The notes: generated by a model not told the origin, from the sequence alone. A stretch of DNA of 64,000 nucleotides from Hermatobates lingyangjiaoensis (GCA_026182355.1 JAPFBL010000529.1:124001-188000); one strand, 5' to 3'; positions 22,631-33,376 are shown, counted from the first letter of the stretch. Numbers and translations are program-made.

Positions 22631-23050
22631 TTCAATCAGTTATTATGTGGTATTTACTCATTGCAGGGTAAAAAGCTAATGAAATAGTTTCGACATATAA
22701 AAATGTAATGGTATAAACAACGCGTTTCGAACACGTAGTGTTCTTCTTCAGGCATTAACTAAAAAATGCAATGAAACCAGAGAGTTATCTATAATACAAA
22801 GTAAATATAGTACAAAATAAAAATAAAATAAAATAAGGAAGAGAGTACCACAGACACTCACCCTTAGGTTCGTATTCTCTTCCTTATTTTATTTTGTACT
22901 ATATTTACTTTGTACTATAGATAACTCTCTGGTGACATTGTATTTTTTAGTTAATGAAAGAGGAAGAACACTACGTGTTCTAAACGCGTTGTTTATTCGA
23001 TTAAATTTTTATATGTGGAGACCATTTCATTAGCTTTTTACCCTACAAAC
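22630..23050. mobile_element. Family A palindromic insertion
   Basis: Long inverted arms. Hairpins at about 22752-22725(-) and 22965-22995(+) (the right one lacks its CTGA, reading AGAGGAAGAACACTAC). Terminal boxes GTGGTATTTACTCATTG and TTAGCTTTTTACCCTACAA are mirrored. Central unique part includes TACCACAGACACTCACCC. Confidence 0.88.
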
Positions 23051-23185
23051 AGTAATTAGATTGTCTGAATAAGTCAAGTGACTTTGCAGTGTAGTCGGCA
23101 AGTCATTCCTTTGCCATAGCCATAGAGAGTTCTCATGTCTAATCCTTGCTTATTTGTGTTGTTAATATTTTACTTTATTGCCCTT

Positions 23186-23410
23186 TACTAAAGATGCCCT
23201 TAATAACCACCGCACTTTTCAATCGACCTATTTAAAGAAATAGCTTCTTTTCATTTTTATAAAGAAAGCAAGTTGGATATTAAAATGCTCATTATTACTA
23301 AAGATGCCCTTAAAAACCGCAGCACTTGTCAGTGGACTTGTTTGAAGAAATAGCTTCTTTTCATTTTTATAAAGTAAGCAAGTTGGATATTAAAATGCTC
23401 ATTATTACTA
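23186..23410 (+). repeat. 110-bp tandem duplication
   Basis: TACTAAAGATGCCC starts at 23186 and 23296, and a third partial unit at 23406. Units share AGAAATAGCTTCTTTTCATT and GTTGGATATTAAAATGCTC. Confidence 0.9.
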
Positions 23411-23639
23411 AAGGTGTTTTTTTTTAAAGCTGACGATATATATAAAGTGAAATATATAAGCTTCTAAGTAGGTTACAAGAACAAGCACAATAGAACAAAA
23501 ACATAGACAAAAACACAGAACAAAAAGCAGTTAAGGGTTTCAGTTTTATTAGCTAAACCATAACAAGAGCTTTTATTGGAATACGACATGTCATATTTAT
23601 TGTTTAGTAACAATATATTGCAATAAACACAAAAAAGAA

Positions 23640-23770
23640 TGATCAGCATCCAAACCTCAATAAGAAATGAGAAAACATACTGAGATCATTCAACCTGTCT
23701 TCATCAGAGTCAAATCCCAACTCAAATCAATTGGTATTCAACTCTGACGAAGACATCTTGTTATGGTTTT
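23640..23770. mobile_element. Decayed family B inverted pair
   Basis: AATAAGAAATGAGAAAACAT and ACTCTGACGAAGACATCTTG are recognisable family B pieces in opposite orientation, with the hairpin stem lost. Confidence 0.6.
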
Positions 23771-24229
23771 TTTTATTGTTTAAATATAGTTTTTGAATAT
23801 TTTAGTACGCAAAAGCAAACTCTAGGATACGTAATCAAAAGATAACTTAGGAATACTTAATGACCTTGAACATTTTATGACACATGATGAATTTTATCAA
23901 CAGAAATTATTCCAAGACGGGTTTTGACCACTGCAGATTTTTTAATATTCATTGCTAATTATTAAAATTTTACGGCAATAATAGGTCTATTACGACAACT
24001 GATTGTACCAGGAAATCCTTAGTCTATTTTTTTCAATCAAAAAACAGGATTGTTTTTTGCCTTAAAAGTAGAAACAACACATAAAAAAGTAGTAAATGAA
24101 AGTATGCCTGCACACAATGTTTGTTATTCTTCATTTCTTGAATACTGGTGTGTTTTGAACATAATTTTTATATATTTATAAACTAAAGCATCTATTCAAG
24201 TACCTGTCAAACTGGAGAAATATATTTCT

Positions 24230-24540
24230 TTTTTAAGTTCACAGAAGGAGTTCTTGAGGATTTTCGTCATAAAAATTCAACTCCTGATTATACGAGTATG
24301 CCGACGTTTTGCCAAAAGAGTTTGGCATTTTCAAAGTTTGTTTTTGAGGAAACACTATTTAACCGTCCATGCTTTTATCTAGCTGCATCATAACAGATCT
24401 GTTATATCATTATACATCATAACATCCGCATATAATCAGGAGTTGAATTTTTATGACCAAAATCCTCAAGAACCCCTTCTGTGAACTTGAAAAATCAGTA
24501 GTCCAGAAGCTATATCAATATAACTTTCTTTTTCCTGATT
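24230..24540. mobile_element. Family O inverted pair
   Basis: Mirrored ends CACAGAAGGAGTTCTTGAGG (left) and CTCAAGAACCCCTTCTGTG (right). The left arm has CCGACGTTTTGCCAAAAGAG, the complement of the GCC..GGC-GAAACG hairpin seen intact at 32350-32395 and 56700-56735. The right arm has lost its hairpin. Confidence 0.75.
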
Positions 24541-24544
24541 TCTT

Positions 24545-25635
24545 GAATACTGGTGTGTTTTGAACATAATTTTTATGTATTTATAAATTTATGTATCATA
24601 ATTTATATATTTTTATAATTTATTATATGAACTAAAGCATATATTGAAGTTAAAACTACCTGTCAGAGAAGAGACTGACCTTTTCTAATCATTCATCGAA
24701 TAGTTAATTGATAAATAAATTTTATTATGAAAAAAAAAATGAATAATAATTTTATTATTAACAAAAGTTGGTTTCTTACAGAAGATGGGTTTCATGCGAG
24801 ATAAATAAGGGGAAAGAGTTGTTTGAAAAGATTTTCTAGGAAACTGGCGGAGCATTTTCATTTCTATAAGGGTTTCATGGATATGCAGCTCGTACTAGGT
24901 GCAGCAGAACACATCCCTGCAGTCTGAAATTAAATAGACGCCAATTTAACTCCTTTTTTAAGCAGTTCTCATTTACTTCAGCATTTTCTGAATATTTATA
25001 CATAAATCAGCTCAAGATCGCCAACGCGTTGTATTTGTATAAACAATACAAGCTATCTTCAAATTATAACTTCTGCTTATTTAAATAATATCTAATTTAT
25101 ATACATTTAAATTAATATGTGATCAGTTTGAAAAATAATTTCGTTTTTTTTTTAAACGCAGGTTGTGTAATCATATTTCGATGAAATATGTTGTGTTCTT
25201 TTTTTTTTAATTTAGCTTAAGAATAGTTAATCTGCCTGGTGTCGGAAAAAATATTAAACTCATATATCAAAGAAGAAGGTATTAACTTAAATAAAACACC
25301 AATTTTTTTTTCTTAATTAGTTAGTGTTTGTAGAGAAATATTAAATTCATATATTCTTCAATTAATTTAATTGAAAAATTTTTATTAATTTATTTTCGTA
25401 ATAACAAGGTTTCAAAAGATTTGAACCCTACTTTAAACGCTCAAATTTGTGAAATGAACATTATCCCGAGTTGTAGGAACTTTGATAATTCCTACAAACT
25501 GGTAATGGAGATAAGTCAATTAACTGCGTTGGAAAGTAGAACTGATCAATCAGCTGAGCAGTCATGAGAAGCTGAACGTTTGGTTAGGCTGGCTAGCACA
25601 GTCAACCAAACGTACCACGTCTGAAATGACGGATT
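24545..25635. other. AT-rich intron stretch, nothing recognised
   Basis: No gene, RNA gene or element boundary supported. Confidence 0.4.
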
Positions 25636-25973
25636 TTAGTTGATCTGATCCTGCAATCTGAGTGACTCGTAATTTTAATTTGCATATTCTGATTGGATAG
25701 AGTTTTTCTCCATTTTTGTTTTATATATGTGTTCTTTTCCATATCACTAACCCAATTGATGACTTGTGTAAAAGTCGAAAGCTTGTTCGTGCGCGTTTTA
25801 ACTTTTGTAAGTACTTGTTTTTTGTCACTGTAATTGTTTTTATTCTCTGTATTTGTTTTTAATTCATTGTAATTGTTGTTGTTTCTTATTTATATTTTGT
25901 GTCGTATTATAAAGTTTTGTCTTTCGTGTGGAAGTTGTAATTTTCTTTTTACATCTGCTCATGCCAAATTAAG
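25636..25973 (+). mobile_element. Probable PLE 5' region
   Basis: Lies directly upstream of a PLE N-terminal frame. It contains TTGATGAC-TTGTGTAA-AAGTC-GAAAG near 25757-25784, a stem-loop followed by GAAA like the 3' hairpins but with a shorter lead. This may be the 5' counterpart of the 3'-end motif, as expected if PLE copies carry long-terminal-repeat-like ends. Inference. Confidence 0.5.
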
Positions 25974-26126
25974 ATGTCTCTTCGGCAATTGATATGGCTT
26001 TTAACACCAGCCCACCGCAAGGTTGTTCGTAATTTGGAGCAGACCAACTTAAAAGTCGTTAACGCAGAGGCTGCTGTGTACTTTAATGAAACATGTTTAC
26101 GTGAAGATTTGCTGCCATCATACACA
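25974..26126 (+). pseudogene. PLE N-terminal domain, cut by (TA)n
   Basis: ATG at 25974. Product MSLRQLIWLLTPAHR, then KVVNAEAAVYF and CLREDLLPSY, ending abruptly in TA repeats at 26127-26148. It matches the fragment at 14817-14935, so two copies share this N-terminal domain. The rest of the protein is absent. PLE assignment is by resemblance and by the surrounding PLE 3' ends. Confidence 0.68.
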
Positions 26127-26147
26127 AATATATATATATATATATAT

Positions 26148-26265
26148 AAACTAGAATTTAAAAAGAACACATAGAAAAGAAATCACTGAACTCACTACTA
26201 TATTTCGATGTCCTCGTCTTCAGGAAAAGATGTGAATCGCTCCAAAGGCTGATAACGACTCATAT
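26148..26265 (-). mobile_element. Family Q arm (minus)
   Basis: Minus strand reads CCTGAAGACGAGGACATCGA, then AATATAGTAGTGAG, ending in TAGTTTATATATA. Its mirror copy is at 26742-26825, so together they enclose three other insertions. Confidence 0.75.
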
Positions 26266-26267
26266 AT

Positions 26268-26358
26268 ATATAGTTAACACATGAAAGAGAAAAAACAAAT
26301 AAAGACACACACAAAAGACTCACAACGATATTTCGACAGTAGTCGTCATCGGGCATAT
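26268..26358 (-). mobile_element. PLE-1/family C arm (minus)
   Basis: Minus strand CCCGATGAC, GAC-TACT-GTC, GAAATATCG then TTGTGAGTCTTTTGTGTGTG: closest match to the 3' end of PLE-1 at 1878-1960. Confidence 0.8.
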
Positions 26359-26374
26359 ATATATATATATATTA

Positions 26375-26600
26375 TATATCAATGATCAAACCACAATAAG
26401 AAATGGGAAAACAAGACTAAGATCTTTCAACCGTAACAAGCGGTCTTCGTCAGAGTCAAAAACCCAATGAGTCAGTTGGGTTTTTGACTCTGACGAAGAC
26501 CGCTTGTTACAGTTGAAAGATCTTAGTCTTGTTTTCCCATTTCTTATTGTGGTTTGATCATTGATTGTTGTTTCACGTGTTTATGTGAAATCTTTTATAT
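26375..26600. mobile_element. Family B palindromic insertion
   Basis: Hairpin arms at about 26460-26430(-) and 26487-26520(+), outer ends CAATGATCAAACCACAATAA and its complement, then the terminal TTTCACGTGTTTATGTGAAA only on the right. TA tracts on both sides. Confidence 0.87.
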
Positions 26601-26696
26601 ATATATATATAATATATATAATATATATATATATATAGCGTTATTTTACGTTATTTAACGTATTGATCGTTATTTTACGTGTTTATATGAAATATT

Positions 26697-26741
<45 letters not shown>

Positions 26742-26742
<1 letters not shown>

Positions 26743-26825
26743 TGACGATGAGGACATCGAAATATAGTAGTGAGTTCAGTGATTTCTTTTCTGTGTGTTC
26801 TTTTGAAAATTCTAGTTTATTCAGT
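26742..26825 (+). mobile_element. Family Q arm (plus)
   Basis: GACGATGAGGACATCGAAAT with stem GATG/CATC before GAAA, then AGTAGTGAGTTCAGTG. Mirrors 26148-26265. Confidence 0.75.
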
Positions 26826-26829
26826 TCAA

Positions 26830-27179
26830 ATCAATTATCCTTTAAAAAAATATTCAACTATTTTTGAGGATTCATGTTATCAAAAAAAATGATACAGAAC
26901 ATTAAAGTAAAGATTGACTACTTATACTAGAATGGAAAAATGTAAATTTTATGTTTAATTTACATCAAATAAATTTACTCTAAGGAATAAATTACAGTAT
27001 ATTTATTCGTTGGTTGGGATAAAAAGGCTAGAATAGAACTTTATTTTGTCTAATTAATAGTCATAGATAGTTATAAATCGTATATTTGTCTTGAATTATC
27101 TCAATGATAGTATGAATTTTGATTTATGCTAAGGATGGTATTCATGTTTAAGACATTCATTCATTTAATATACTACATT
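26830..27179. other. AT-rich intron stretch, nothing recognised
   Basis: No supported feature. Confidence 0.4.
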
Positions 27180-27190
27180 ATTCATGTTTA

Positions 27191-27484
27191 CGTAGTGCTC
27201 TCAGTAGTGCAATCAGTTATTATGTGGTATTTACTCATTGTAGGGTGAAGACCTAATGAAATGGTGTCCACGTACCAAAATTTAATCGAATAAATAACGC
27301 GTTTCGAACACGTAGTGTTCTTTCTCAGGCGCTAACTAAGGGTGAGTGTCTATGGACAACAGTTGTACCACAGACACTCACCCTTAGTTAATGCCTGAGG
27401 AAGAACAATACGTGTTCGAAACGCGTTGTTTATACGATTACATTTTTATATGTGGAGACCATTTCATTAGCTTTTTACCTTACA
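27191..27484. mobile_element. Family A palindromic insertion with target duplication
   Basis: Flanked by the 11-bp repeat ATTCATGTTTA (27180-27190 and 27485-27495). Arms carry hairpins near 27330-27300(-) and 27390-27420(+); the centre includes AGGGTGAGTGTCTATGG and its mirror. 294 bp. Confidence 0.92.
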
Positions 27485-27629
27485 ATTCATGTTTAATACA
27501 CACTGAGGCACGAGGTGTGATAAAAAAATAAGGACACTTTTGGAAATTACACGCTCTGTACACTCTAGTTTCAATTTTTTTTCATGATTGTACTCATGTC
27601 ACGATCATACGTTCACAGTTTTGACTATA

Positions 27630-28076
27630 CAGCCAAGTTGGGCAACCTACAGCTCCCAAACCACATGCGGCCCCTTTGAAGGATTATTCATACCTCCCAA
27701 TAAATATACCTGAGTTCACTTTTCATTTTTGTGCTATTTATTGTAGGGTAAAAAGCAAATGAATTGGTCTCCACATATAAAAATTTAATGGTATAAACAA
27801 CGCGTTTCGTACACGTAGTGTTCTTTATACGATTAAATTTTTATATGTGGAGACCATTTTATTAGCTTTTTACCCTATAATGAGTAAATACCACATAGTA
27901 ACTGATTGCACTACGTTAGAATTGTGCTATTCATTTTGAAAAAGTATTATGGTTCTGTATGTTTCCGTATTTATATTTTCTGCATACCTTTTAAATACGT
28001 ATTTAATTGTGGCTCGCGAAACATTTCAAATTTTGAAAAATGTCTCGGACTATCAAGGAGTCTGGCCACCCCGCAT
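27630..28076. mobile_element. hAT-like element with nested family A copy
   Basis: Left end CAGCCAAGTTGGGCAACC with CATGCGGCCCC, right end CTGGCCACCCCGCATG: typical hAT-like terminal composition. The target duplication is not clear. A family A palindrome (about 27739-27910) splits it. Confidence 0.55.
27739..27912. mobile_element. Family A palindromic insertion, shortened
   Basis: Flanked by TTGTGCTATT on both sides (left about 27729-27738, right about 27913-27922). The left arm ends in a broken hairpin (CACGTAGTGTTCTT); the right arm retains ACCATTTTATTAGC and GAGTAAATACCACATAG. Confidence 0.8.
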
Positions 28077-28079
28077 GCT

Positions 28080-28590
28080 ATATAGCATGTGACGTTTTTA
28101 TGCAAGAGGATAGACGAGGTTAAGAAATTTATTTATTTGTTATTTTTTTTTTAAAAAAAAGGTAGTAATAATCAAGAGAAATATTTTATTATAAAGAAAC
28201 ATTTCATTATATTTTATCTTCTTCATGTGAAAATCTTATAAATTCACGGTTATTAAGAAGTTCAAGAACAATATTAGTGACCTTCTGAAAGAGTAGCAAG
28301 GTTTTGTTGAAATGTATTGAGCAAGAGAGAGACAGCTGAATTAAATAGAACTCGACGAAAGAAAGTAATTGAAGAAATAATTTTCTGGAGCTTAGTCTAC
28401 CTTACACCTCTCTAGTTCTAAATCATTCTCCTCTTCTTATCCAGTTACACCTTCAATGTTTCACCCTATACTGTAACTATTCCTATAACACTCCACAAAA
28501 AAAGGATACTTTCTCTTCTTTAATAAATAAAATAAAATACATAGTATACAAAACAGAAATTAAGGAATTTATAAAAATAACTGACAAATT
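28080..28590. other. AT-rich intron stretch, nothing recognised
   Basis: No supported feature. Confidence 0.4.
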
Positions 28591-28606
28591 TTATATGTAT
28601 TTATTA

Positions 28607-28832
28607 TTGATTAAACCACAATAAGAAATGGGAAAACAAGACTAAGATCTTTCAACCGTAATAAGCGGTCTTCGTCAGAGTCAAAAACCCAACCCAAAAT
28701 ACCCAACTCAGTTGGGTTTTTGACTCTGACGAAGACCGCTTGTTACGGTTGAAAGATCTTAGTCTTGTTTTCTCATTTCTTATTGTGGTTTAATCATTGA
28801 TTGTTGTTTCACGTGTTTATGTGAAATCTTTT
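28607..28832. mobile_element. Family B inverted pair with target duplication
   Basis: Flanked by the perfect 13-bp repeat TATGTATTTATTA (28594-28606 and 28833-28845). Hairpins face outward; only the right arm keeps the full 3' terminus (TTTCACGTGTTTATGTGAAA). Shows that both arms arrived as one insertion. Confidence 0.93.
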
Positions 28833-28944
28833 TATGTATTTATTAAAAAACTAATGTTAAAGAAACGAAATATTTTATATTTGGTAATTGAAGATTTTAC
28901 GTAAATTTACGTTATTTTCAATTATTATATATTATAATATTGAT

Positions 28945-29140
28945 ATAGCTTCTTGAACCATTGATTTTTAAAGTTTAAAGATAGGTTTCTTGAGGAAACC
29001 CTTTAAATTAAAATCCTCTAGAACTCCCTTTGGCATTTGACTATCACTTGCAGGGGTTAGATTTCTATGAGAGAAAAGGTTACCCAGATTGGAAGGACGT
29101 CTATAGGAAATCGTGAAACGTTTGTTGTCCTTTTGGATCG
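28945..29140 (-). mobile_element. Family O-like 3'-end fragment
   Basis: AATATTGATATAGCTTCTTG and AACCCTTTAAATTAAAATCC parallel the 3' terminal part of family O copies in the minus orientation. Diverged; hairpin not preserved. Confidence 0.45.
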
Positions 29141-29151
29141 TTTTCCTGTTT

Positions 29152-29152
<1 letters not shown>

Positions 29153-29200
<48 letters not shown>
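29153..29200. repeat. (TA)n microsatellite
   Basis: About 46 bp of TA repeat. Confidence 0.95.
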
Positions 29201-29201
<1 letters not shown>

Positions 29202-29324
29202 ATTCAGACCAGCAACACCTAAGATATGTATATGAGACAAAATGTCGTAGGAAGAATCAGAATGAAGAAAAAATAAGCTCTGAGGCCTCCTAGATTATAT
29301 ATAATATATATATATAATATATAA

Positions 29325-29537
29325 AGATTACACATAAACACGTGAAATAACAATCAATGATCAAACCACAATAAGAAAATGGGGAAAAAAGACTAAGATC
29401 TTTCAACCGTAACAAGCGGTCTTCGTCAGAGTCAAAAACCCTCAGTTGGGTTTTTGACTCTGACGAAGACCGCTTGTTATGGTTGAAAGATCTTAGCCTT
29501 GTTTTCCCATTTTCTTATTGTGGTTTGATCATTGATA
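29325..29537. mobile_element. Family B palindromic insertion
   Basis: Arms with hairpins at about 29430-29400(-) and 29455-29490(+), almost no spacer between them (AACCCTCAGTTGGG). TA tracts outside. Confidence 0.87.
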
Positions 29538-29564
29538 TATATATATATATATATATAATATAAT

Positions 29565-29868
29565 ACATATAACAGATTCAATAATATATCGACCGTTTGA
29601 TAGAATAGGTGTGTTCTCTAATCGGAGTTCGGTCAATTTTCCAGGATAAAAAATCATAAAACTCTCGTTGCCAACGTTTCGGTTTTATTTAAAACCTTTT
29701 TCATAGGCATCTTCTCCATATACTCTTCTTATATACTCATAAAAACCCATATTTCTTCTTATATAAACCCAAATGTATATATAACAGATTCAATAATATA
29801 TCGACCGTTTGATAGAATAGGTGTGTTCTCTAATCGGGGTTCGGTCAATTTTCCAGGATAAAAATTTT
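29565..29868 (-). mobile_element. Family N arms, tandem and same orientation
   Basis: CAGATTCAATAATATATCG with GACCGTTTGATAGAATAGG occurs twice (29573 and 29769). The first copy continues to the hairpin, read on the minus strand as GGTTTT-AAAT-AAAACC-GAAACG near 29698-29668; the second stops short. Mirror copies at 36985-37085 and 37370-37510. Confidence 0.78.
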
Positions 29869-29873
29869 TTTTT

Positions 29874-29905
29874 AGAGTTGCAAGTGTTTTTCGTTTGCAA
29901 CTCTA
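29874..29905. other. Perfect 10-bp hairpin
   Basis: AGAGTTGCAA, an 11-base loop, then TTGCAACTCT. It lies directly after a T run. Function unknown. Confidence 0.7.
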
Positions 29906-30355
29906 GAACAGACATAGAAAAATTTAGCCAAATTTATACAAACATTTTTACACAATACAAGAAAACAAACCATAGGGACTAACAAATGAAGAATAGGCAA
30001 CCCAGTAAAAATAATATAAAATATAAAAAAAAAAACAAAAAAAAATAAAAATAGGAAAAAAAATAGGGGAAAAAAAATAAAATAAAACACTGTGTACTCA
30101 AACAAGCAAAACAGAACATAACCGTAAAGAAACCTCCCAGAAAACATGTAGTAACCATCATGAAACAGTATTAAAGAAGAATGCTGCAACATAAACAGAT
30201 TTTCAAGGTAATCAAATAGTGATCTCTATACTTATGCAATAATTCTAAAGCAATAGAATAATTATAACAATATCCTTATGTTAATGTATAACAAAATAAT
30301 CCATAGTCGTAATAACTGTTTTATCAAAAAATTCCTCTTTGTTACCGAACATATT
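29906..30355. other. A-rich low-complexity stretch
   Basis: A-rich on the plus strand near 30010-30090. The 106-residue minus-strand frame here is almost only Phe/Leu/Tyr from this bias and is not a gene. Confidence 0.6.
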
Positions 30356-30409
30356 GAAATGTAATAAATTACCAAATAGTAGTAATAGTAGTGCTAATTG
30401 TAAAACAAT

Positions 30410-30541
30410 CATGTTGTAGCCCTGAAGATGACATAAATATATGTCGAAACGTCTGCAAATGGACTAGTTTTAATCATTGGACCTCAAACCTCAAGAAAAT
30501 TACAACATATAAATATTGGGTCAAGAAAACAAATCATGATG

Positions 30542-30586
<45 letters not shown>

Positions 30587-30590
30587 TAGA
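30410..30590 (+). mobile_element. Family G PLE-end arm and (GT)n
   Basis: Hairpin 30421-30456: CTGAAGA, T, GACATA-AATA-TATGTC, GAAACGTC. It has a six-pair perfect stem. Followed downstream by a (TA)n and (GT)n run (30541-30584). Confidence 0.75.
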
Positions 30591-30900
30591 AACATGAAAC
30601 AGTCCGTTAGGACTATATATCAAATGACTAACAAGAAAATAGTACGTAGAAACAGCACACATTCACTTCAATATTTCGTCCATTGTCATCAGGAGAAGAA
30701 GAAGAAGAAAATAAGTTCTGCTCAGCTGGCAAACAGGAAATAACCAACCAGTGCTTACGTCATGTCTGGCATCACTAAGCCAAGCCATACGCGCTGTGTG
30801 GTTAGTTACTGTTAACCAGTCGAGCAGAACTCATCTGCTTTTCCTTCTCCTGATTATGACGAAGTCAAAATGTTTAAAAGTGTATTGTTTGTTGTTTCAA
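30585..30900. mobile_element. Family I inverted pair
   Basis: Minus-strand CTCCTGATGACAATGGACGA near 30695-30665 and plus-strand CTCCTGATTATGACGAAGTC near 30845-30865, each followed by AAA, with mirrored flanks AACAGTCC/TGTTTC. Stems are weak, so this family is inferred from layout. Confidence 0.6.
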
Positions 30901-31435
30901 CGTGTTCCTTTCTTGTAATTGTTTATATATTAATTATAAAATATAACAATTAAATTATTAATTAAAATAATATAATTAATCTTTTTAATATTGTTTTATT
31001 AACTAAAAAAATAATAAAACACAAAATTAATAAAAAAATGAATGTAATATAATGAACAGTCGATTCACTTATAGGAGGTTACTATCGGTTGTAATGGATG
31101 TTAGAAAAGTTTGGATCTCTTCCGAACTTGTTAATGGATTTGTCCATTAGCTCTGTCGTCTTGCTGTTTACTATCCCGTTGGGGATACTTAGTCTAAAGA
31201 GGCCTGAAAGACGTTGATCCCTTATCGTTAATCCAAGCCAAGTCATTACCCTCTACAGTGTGCTAAAGGATTTTACCGATATCATTAGCTGAGAGGATAA
31301 AATAAAACCTCAGATTACAATTGGCTTAAAAAAGGAATCTATTTTCTGTAGTTCACTGGGATAAATAAGTGAAATAAGTAACAAGTCATTAAACAATGAT
31401 GCTACAAACATCTTATACAGACATTTGTTTTTTCT
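30900..31435. other. Intron stretch, nothing recognised
   Basis: AT-rich to 31060, then ordinary composition without a supported feature. Confidence 0.4.
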
Positions 31436-31439
31436 TGTC

Positions 31440-32215
31440 ATTCTTTCATAAAAGATTTATTGCCTTGAGGTTGTGAATTGGATGATTTTTATTTGAGATT
31501 CCAAATAGATAATCATTAGTTGTGCAATCCGTAATAGTGTGGTATTTACTCATTCTGAGGTAAAATGGATAAACCAATAAAAGTCTCCACACAAATGAAG
31601 TTTTATTCAACGCGTTTCGAACACTTTGTGTTCATCATCAGGAAGACACTATAATACAAATTATATCTAATTAGTTACAAAAATTAGAGTGAAATAATAA
31701 AATTCAATTAAGAGAATTCAAGACATACCCAAGGATGTGGTACTGACGGGTTGGTCCAGTGAAAACAACTAGTAGGAAACAGATCTGTTGCGAAAGAGTG
31801 GGGATAGGCATTTAGGAGATAAAGTGGAGATGGTGGTCGATGGTTTAATTTTCATTTGTGTGGAGACTTTTGTTGGTTTATCCATTTTACCTCAGAACAA
31901 ATAGATAATGTTTACTTGAGGTTCTAAAATAAATTATCCTTACTTGATGTCTGATCTTTACTTGAGGTTATAGAACGCATAAACTTTCCTTGAGGTTCTG
32001 CAATAGATCATCTCCATTTGGATTTCTGATCTTTACATTAAGTTCTAAAATAAATTATCTTTCGTGAGGTTTCCATTCTTATTTGAAGTTTGAAAAAAAC
32101 CACTTTTACTTGATATAATGATCTTAGCTTGAGGTCCTAAAATAGATCATCTTTATTTGAGGTTCTTATCTTTGCATGAGAATCTGAAATGAATAATTTT
32201 TACTTGAGATTTATA
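31440..32215 (+). repeat. Degenerate about 35-40-bp tandem repeat, split by a family A insertion
   Basis: Variants of TTTACTTGAGGTTCTAAAAT and AGATNATC recur from 31445 to 32215, interrupted by 31514-31897. High divergence between units indicates an old array. Confidence 0.7.
31514..31897. mobile_element. Family A (subfamily 2) insertion with 12-bp duplication
   Basis: Flanked by CAAATAGATAAT (31502-31513 and 31898-31909). The left arm has the hairpin (minus strand CTGATGA, T, GAACAC-AAA-GTGTTC, GAAACGCG, about 31643-31612). The right arm keeps only the outer TTTGTGTGGAGACTTTTG part; its hairpin is deleted. Confidence 0.92.
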
Positions 32216-32490
32216 CGCCGAAGTTTTGTCAAAAATTGTTTGGCATTTTAAAGGCTAAAAACAATTTATTGACGATATCAGAAGTGAAAACAAATACATC
32301 CACGGACTGTCAACCAACAGAAAACAAAAACACAATAAAACAAATTGTTTTTAGCCTTGAAAAATGCCAACTAATTTTTGGCGAAACGTCGGTGTATATA
32401 CAGGAATGTTATTTCTTTAGACCAAAAATACTCAGAAATCCATCTTTGAACTGTAAGAATCAGTAGTTGAGAAGCTATATCAATATTTTA
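32215..32490. mobile_element. Family O inverted pair
   Basis: Plus-strand hairpin near 32355-32390: GCCAA-CTAATTT-TTGGC then GAAACGTCGG, preceded by CCTTGAAAAAT. The left arm is its complement from 32220. The shared interior includes CAACCAACAGAAAAC, also present at 56420. Confidence 0.8.
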
Positions 32491-32756
32491 ATGGTATGTA
32501 CATTCATAATTTAAAATACGGCCTTAGTGGTCCAGAAGAACACGTGGCATAGAAGGTTGAACTGCTGTTCGAGCAAACGATTTTTCATTTGGTTTTAATA
32601 ATTTTAATTTTTTTTTCTATTTTCTACTTTTACAACGTCACAATGCCGCCCCCTAGCACATCCCTCCCCCCCGCCTCCCTTGCTTCACTACTGGCTGTGC
32701 GTTCAAAGCCATTTTGAGGAACCAATGACTCAACAAAAGGATTATTAAGTTATATG
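32490..32756. repeat. Unclassified repeat with GC-rich end (family Y)
   Basis: 32570-32700, T-rich then GCCGCCCCCTAGC and GCCTCCCTTGC, resembles 42180-42305 (AAGCCGCCCCTGATACG and CCGCCTTGCTATGCC). Boundaries not defined. Confidence 0.45.
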
Positions 32757-32985
32757 GAGGGGGTCACTTTAACTCAGTGGTTAACGAACTCACCTCTGGG
32801 CTGGTGGTCCAGGGTTCAATCCCCACCTGACCCTCGATTTATTCACGGGGGGGGGGGGACATTTATTCGGTCCCGAGCCTGTACGATGTCAGGTACTCGT
32901 TAAAGATCCCTACTCGAATTGCACTTGAATTAGGCAAAATTAAGAACTCCCAATGTAATATCTGTAGAATCAGCAATTAAACAAA
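32757..32985 (+). mobile_element. tRNA-derived SINE
   Basis: Head with CTCAGTGGTTAACGAACTC and B box GGTTCAATCCCC (32813-32824), a G run, then CCCGAGCCTGTACGATGTC. Truncated before the usual 3' end. Confidence 0.85.
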
Positions 32986-33142
32986 AAAACCGGTAAACGG
33001 CTGACGTTATCACTCGCTAGGGGATTGGTTTAAATAATAATAAAAAAAAAAAAATAGTTGTAAGGCGAAGTCTAACAGATTTAAAGACGTAATAGATTTA
33101 AGAAGGTGATGTTGTGAAGAAGTTGTTGGTATTGTGTGAAAG

Positions 33143-33294
33143 GTCGTGGCGGTGCAGCTGGCGCGAGGGATCGGCTAGTAACCAAATGCGAGCTCACTAC
33201 TCGACTTGTAGAGCAGATGGTGCCCACTGCCCAGACGGCATCTGCGACCCTCTTGAACAACTCCATCATGCCATCTGCCCGCAGGACTGCACAG
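33143..33294 (+). CDS. Ret: Ret, exon 3 in window (cysteine-rich domain)
   Basis: Acceptor AG at 33141-33142, donor GTAAGG from 33295, 152 bp. AG of the previous exon plus G gives Arg, then SWRCSWREGS. Cys pattern: RCSW, STC, AHCPDGIC, HHAICPQDC. The box CPDGIC...ICPQDC is nearly the same as in vertebrate RET (CPDGHC...ICPQDC), which makes the identification firm. The overlapping 175-residue frame starting at 33136 runs in another phase through this exon and is a shadow here; it becomes correct only in the next exon. Confidence 0.95.
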
Positions 33295-33376
33295 GTAAGG
33301 CCGATAAACACCAACACTGCCAACAACTCAAAGACTGTATTAAAAAAAAATAAAAAAACAAACTGTTTACTTCCAG
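33295..33376 (+). other. Short Ret intron (82 bp)
   Basis: GTAAGG...TTACTTCCAG. The only Ret intron in the window without inserted repeats, and the shortest. Confidence 0.9.

Noticed and set aside
29872..30192. 106-residue Phe/Leu-rich minus frame, looks like a membrane protein
   Set aside because: Arises from A-rich low-complexity DNA; no conserved motif, no splice or start context.
33136..33376. Single continuous 175-residue frame across 33136-33663
   Set aside because: It reads through the 82-bp intron and uses the wrong phase in the first exon; the spliced reading restores the conserved CPDG and CPQDC motifs.
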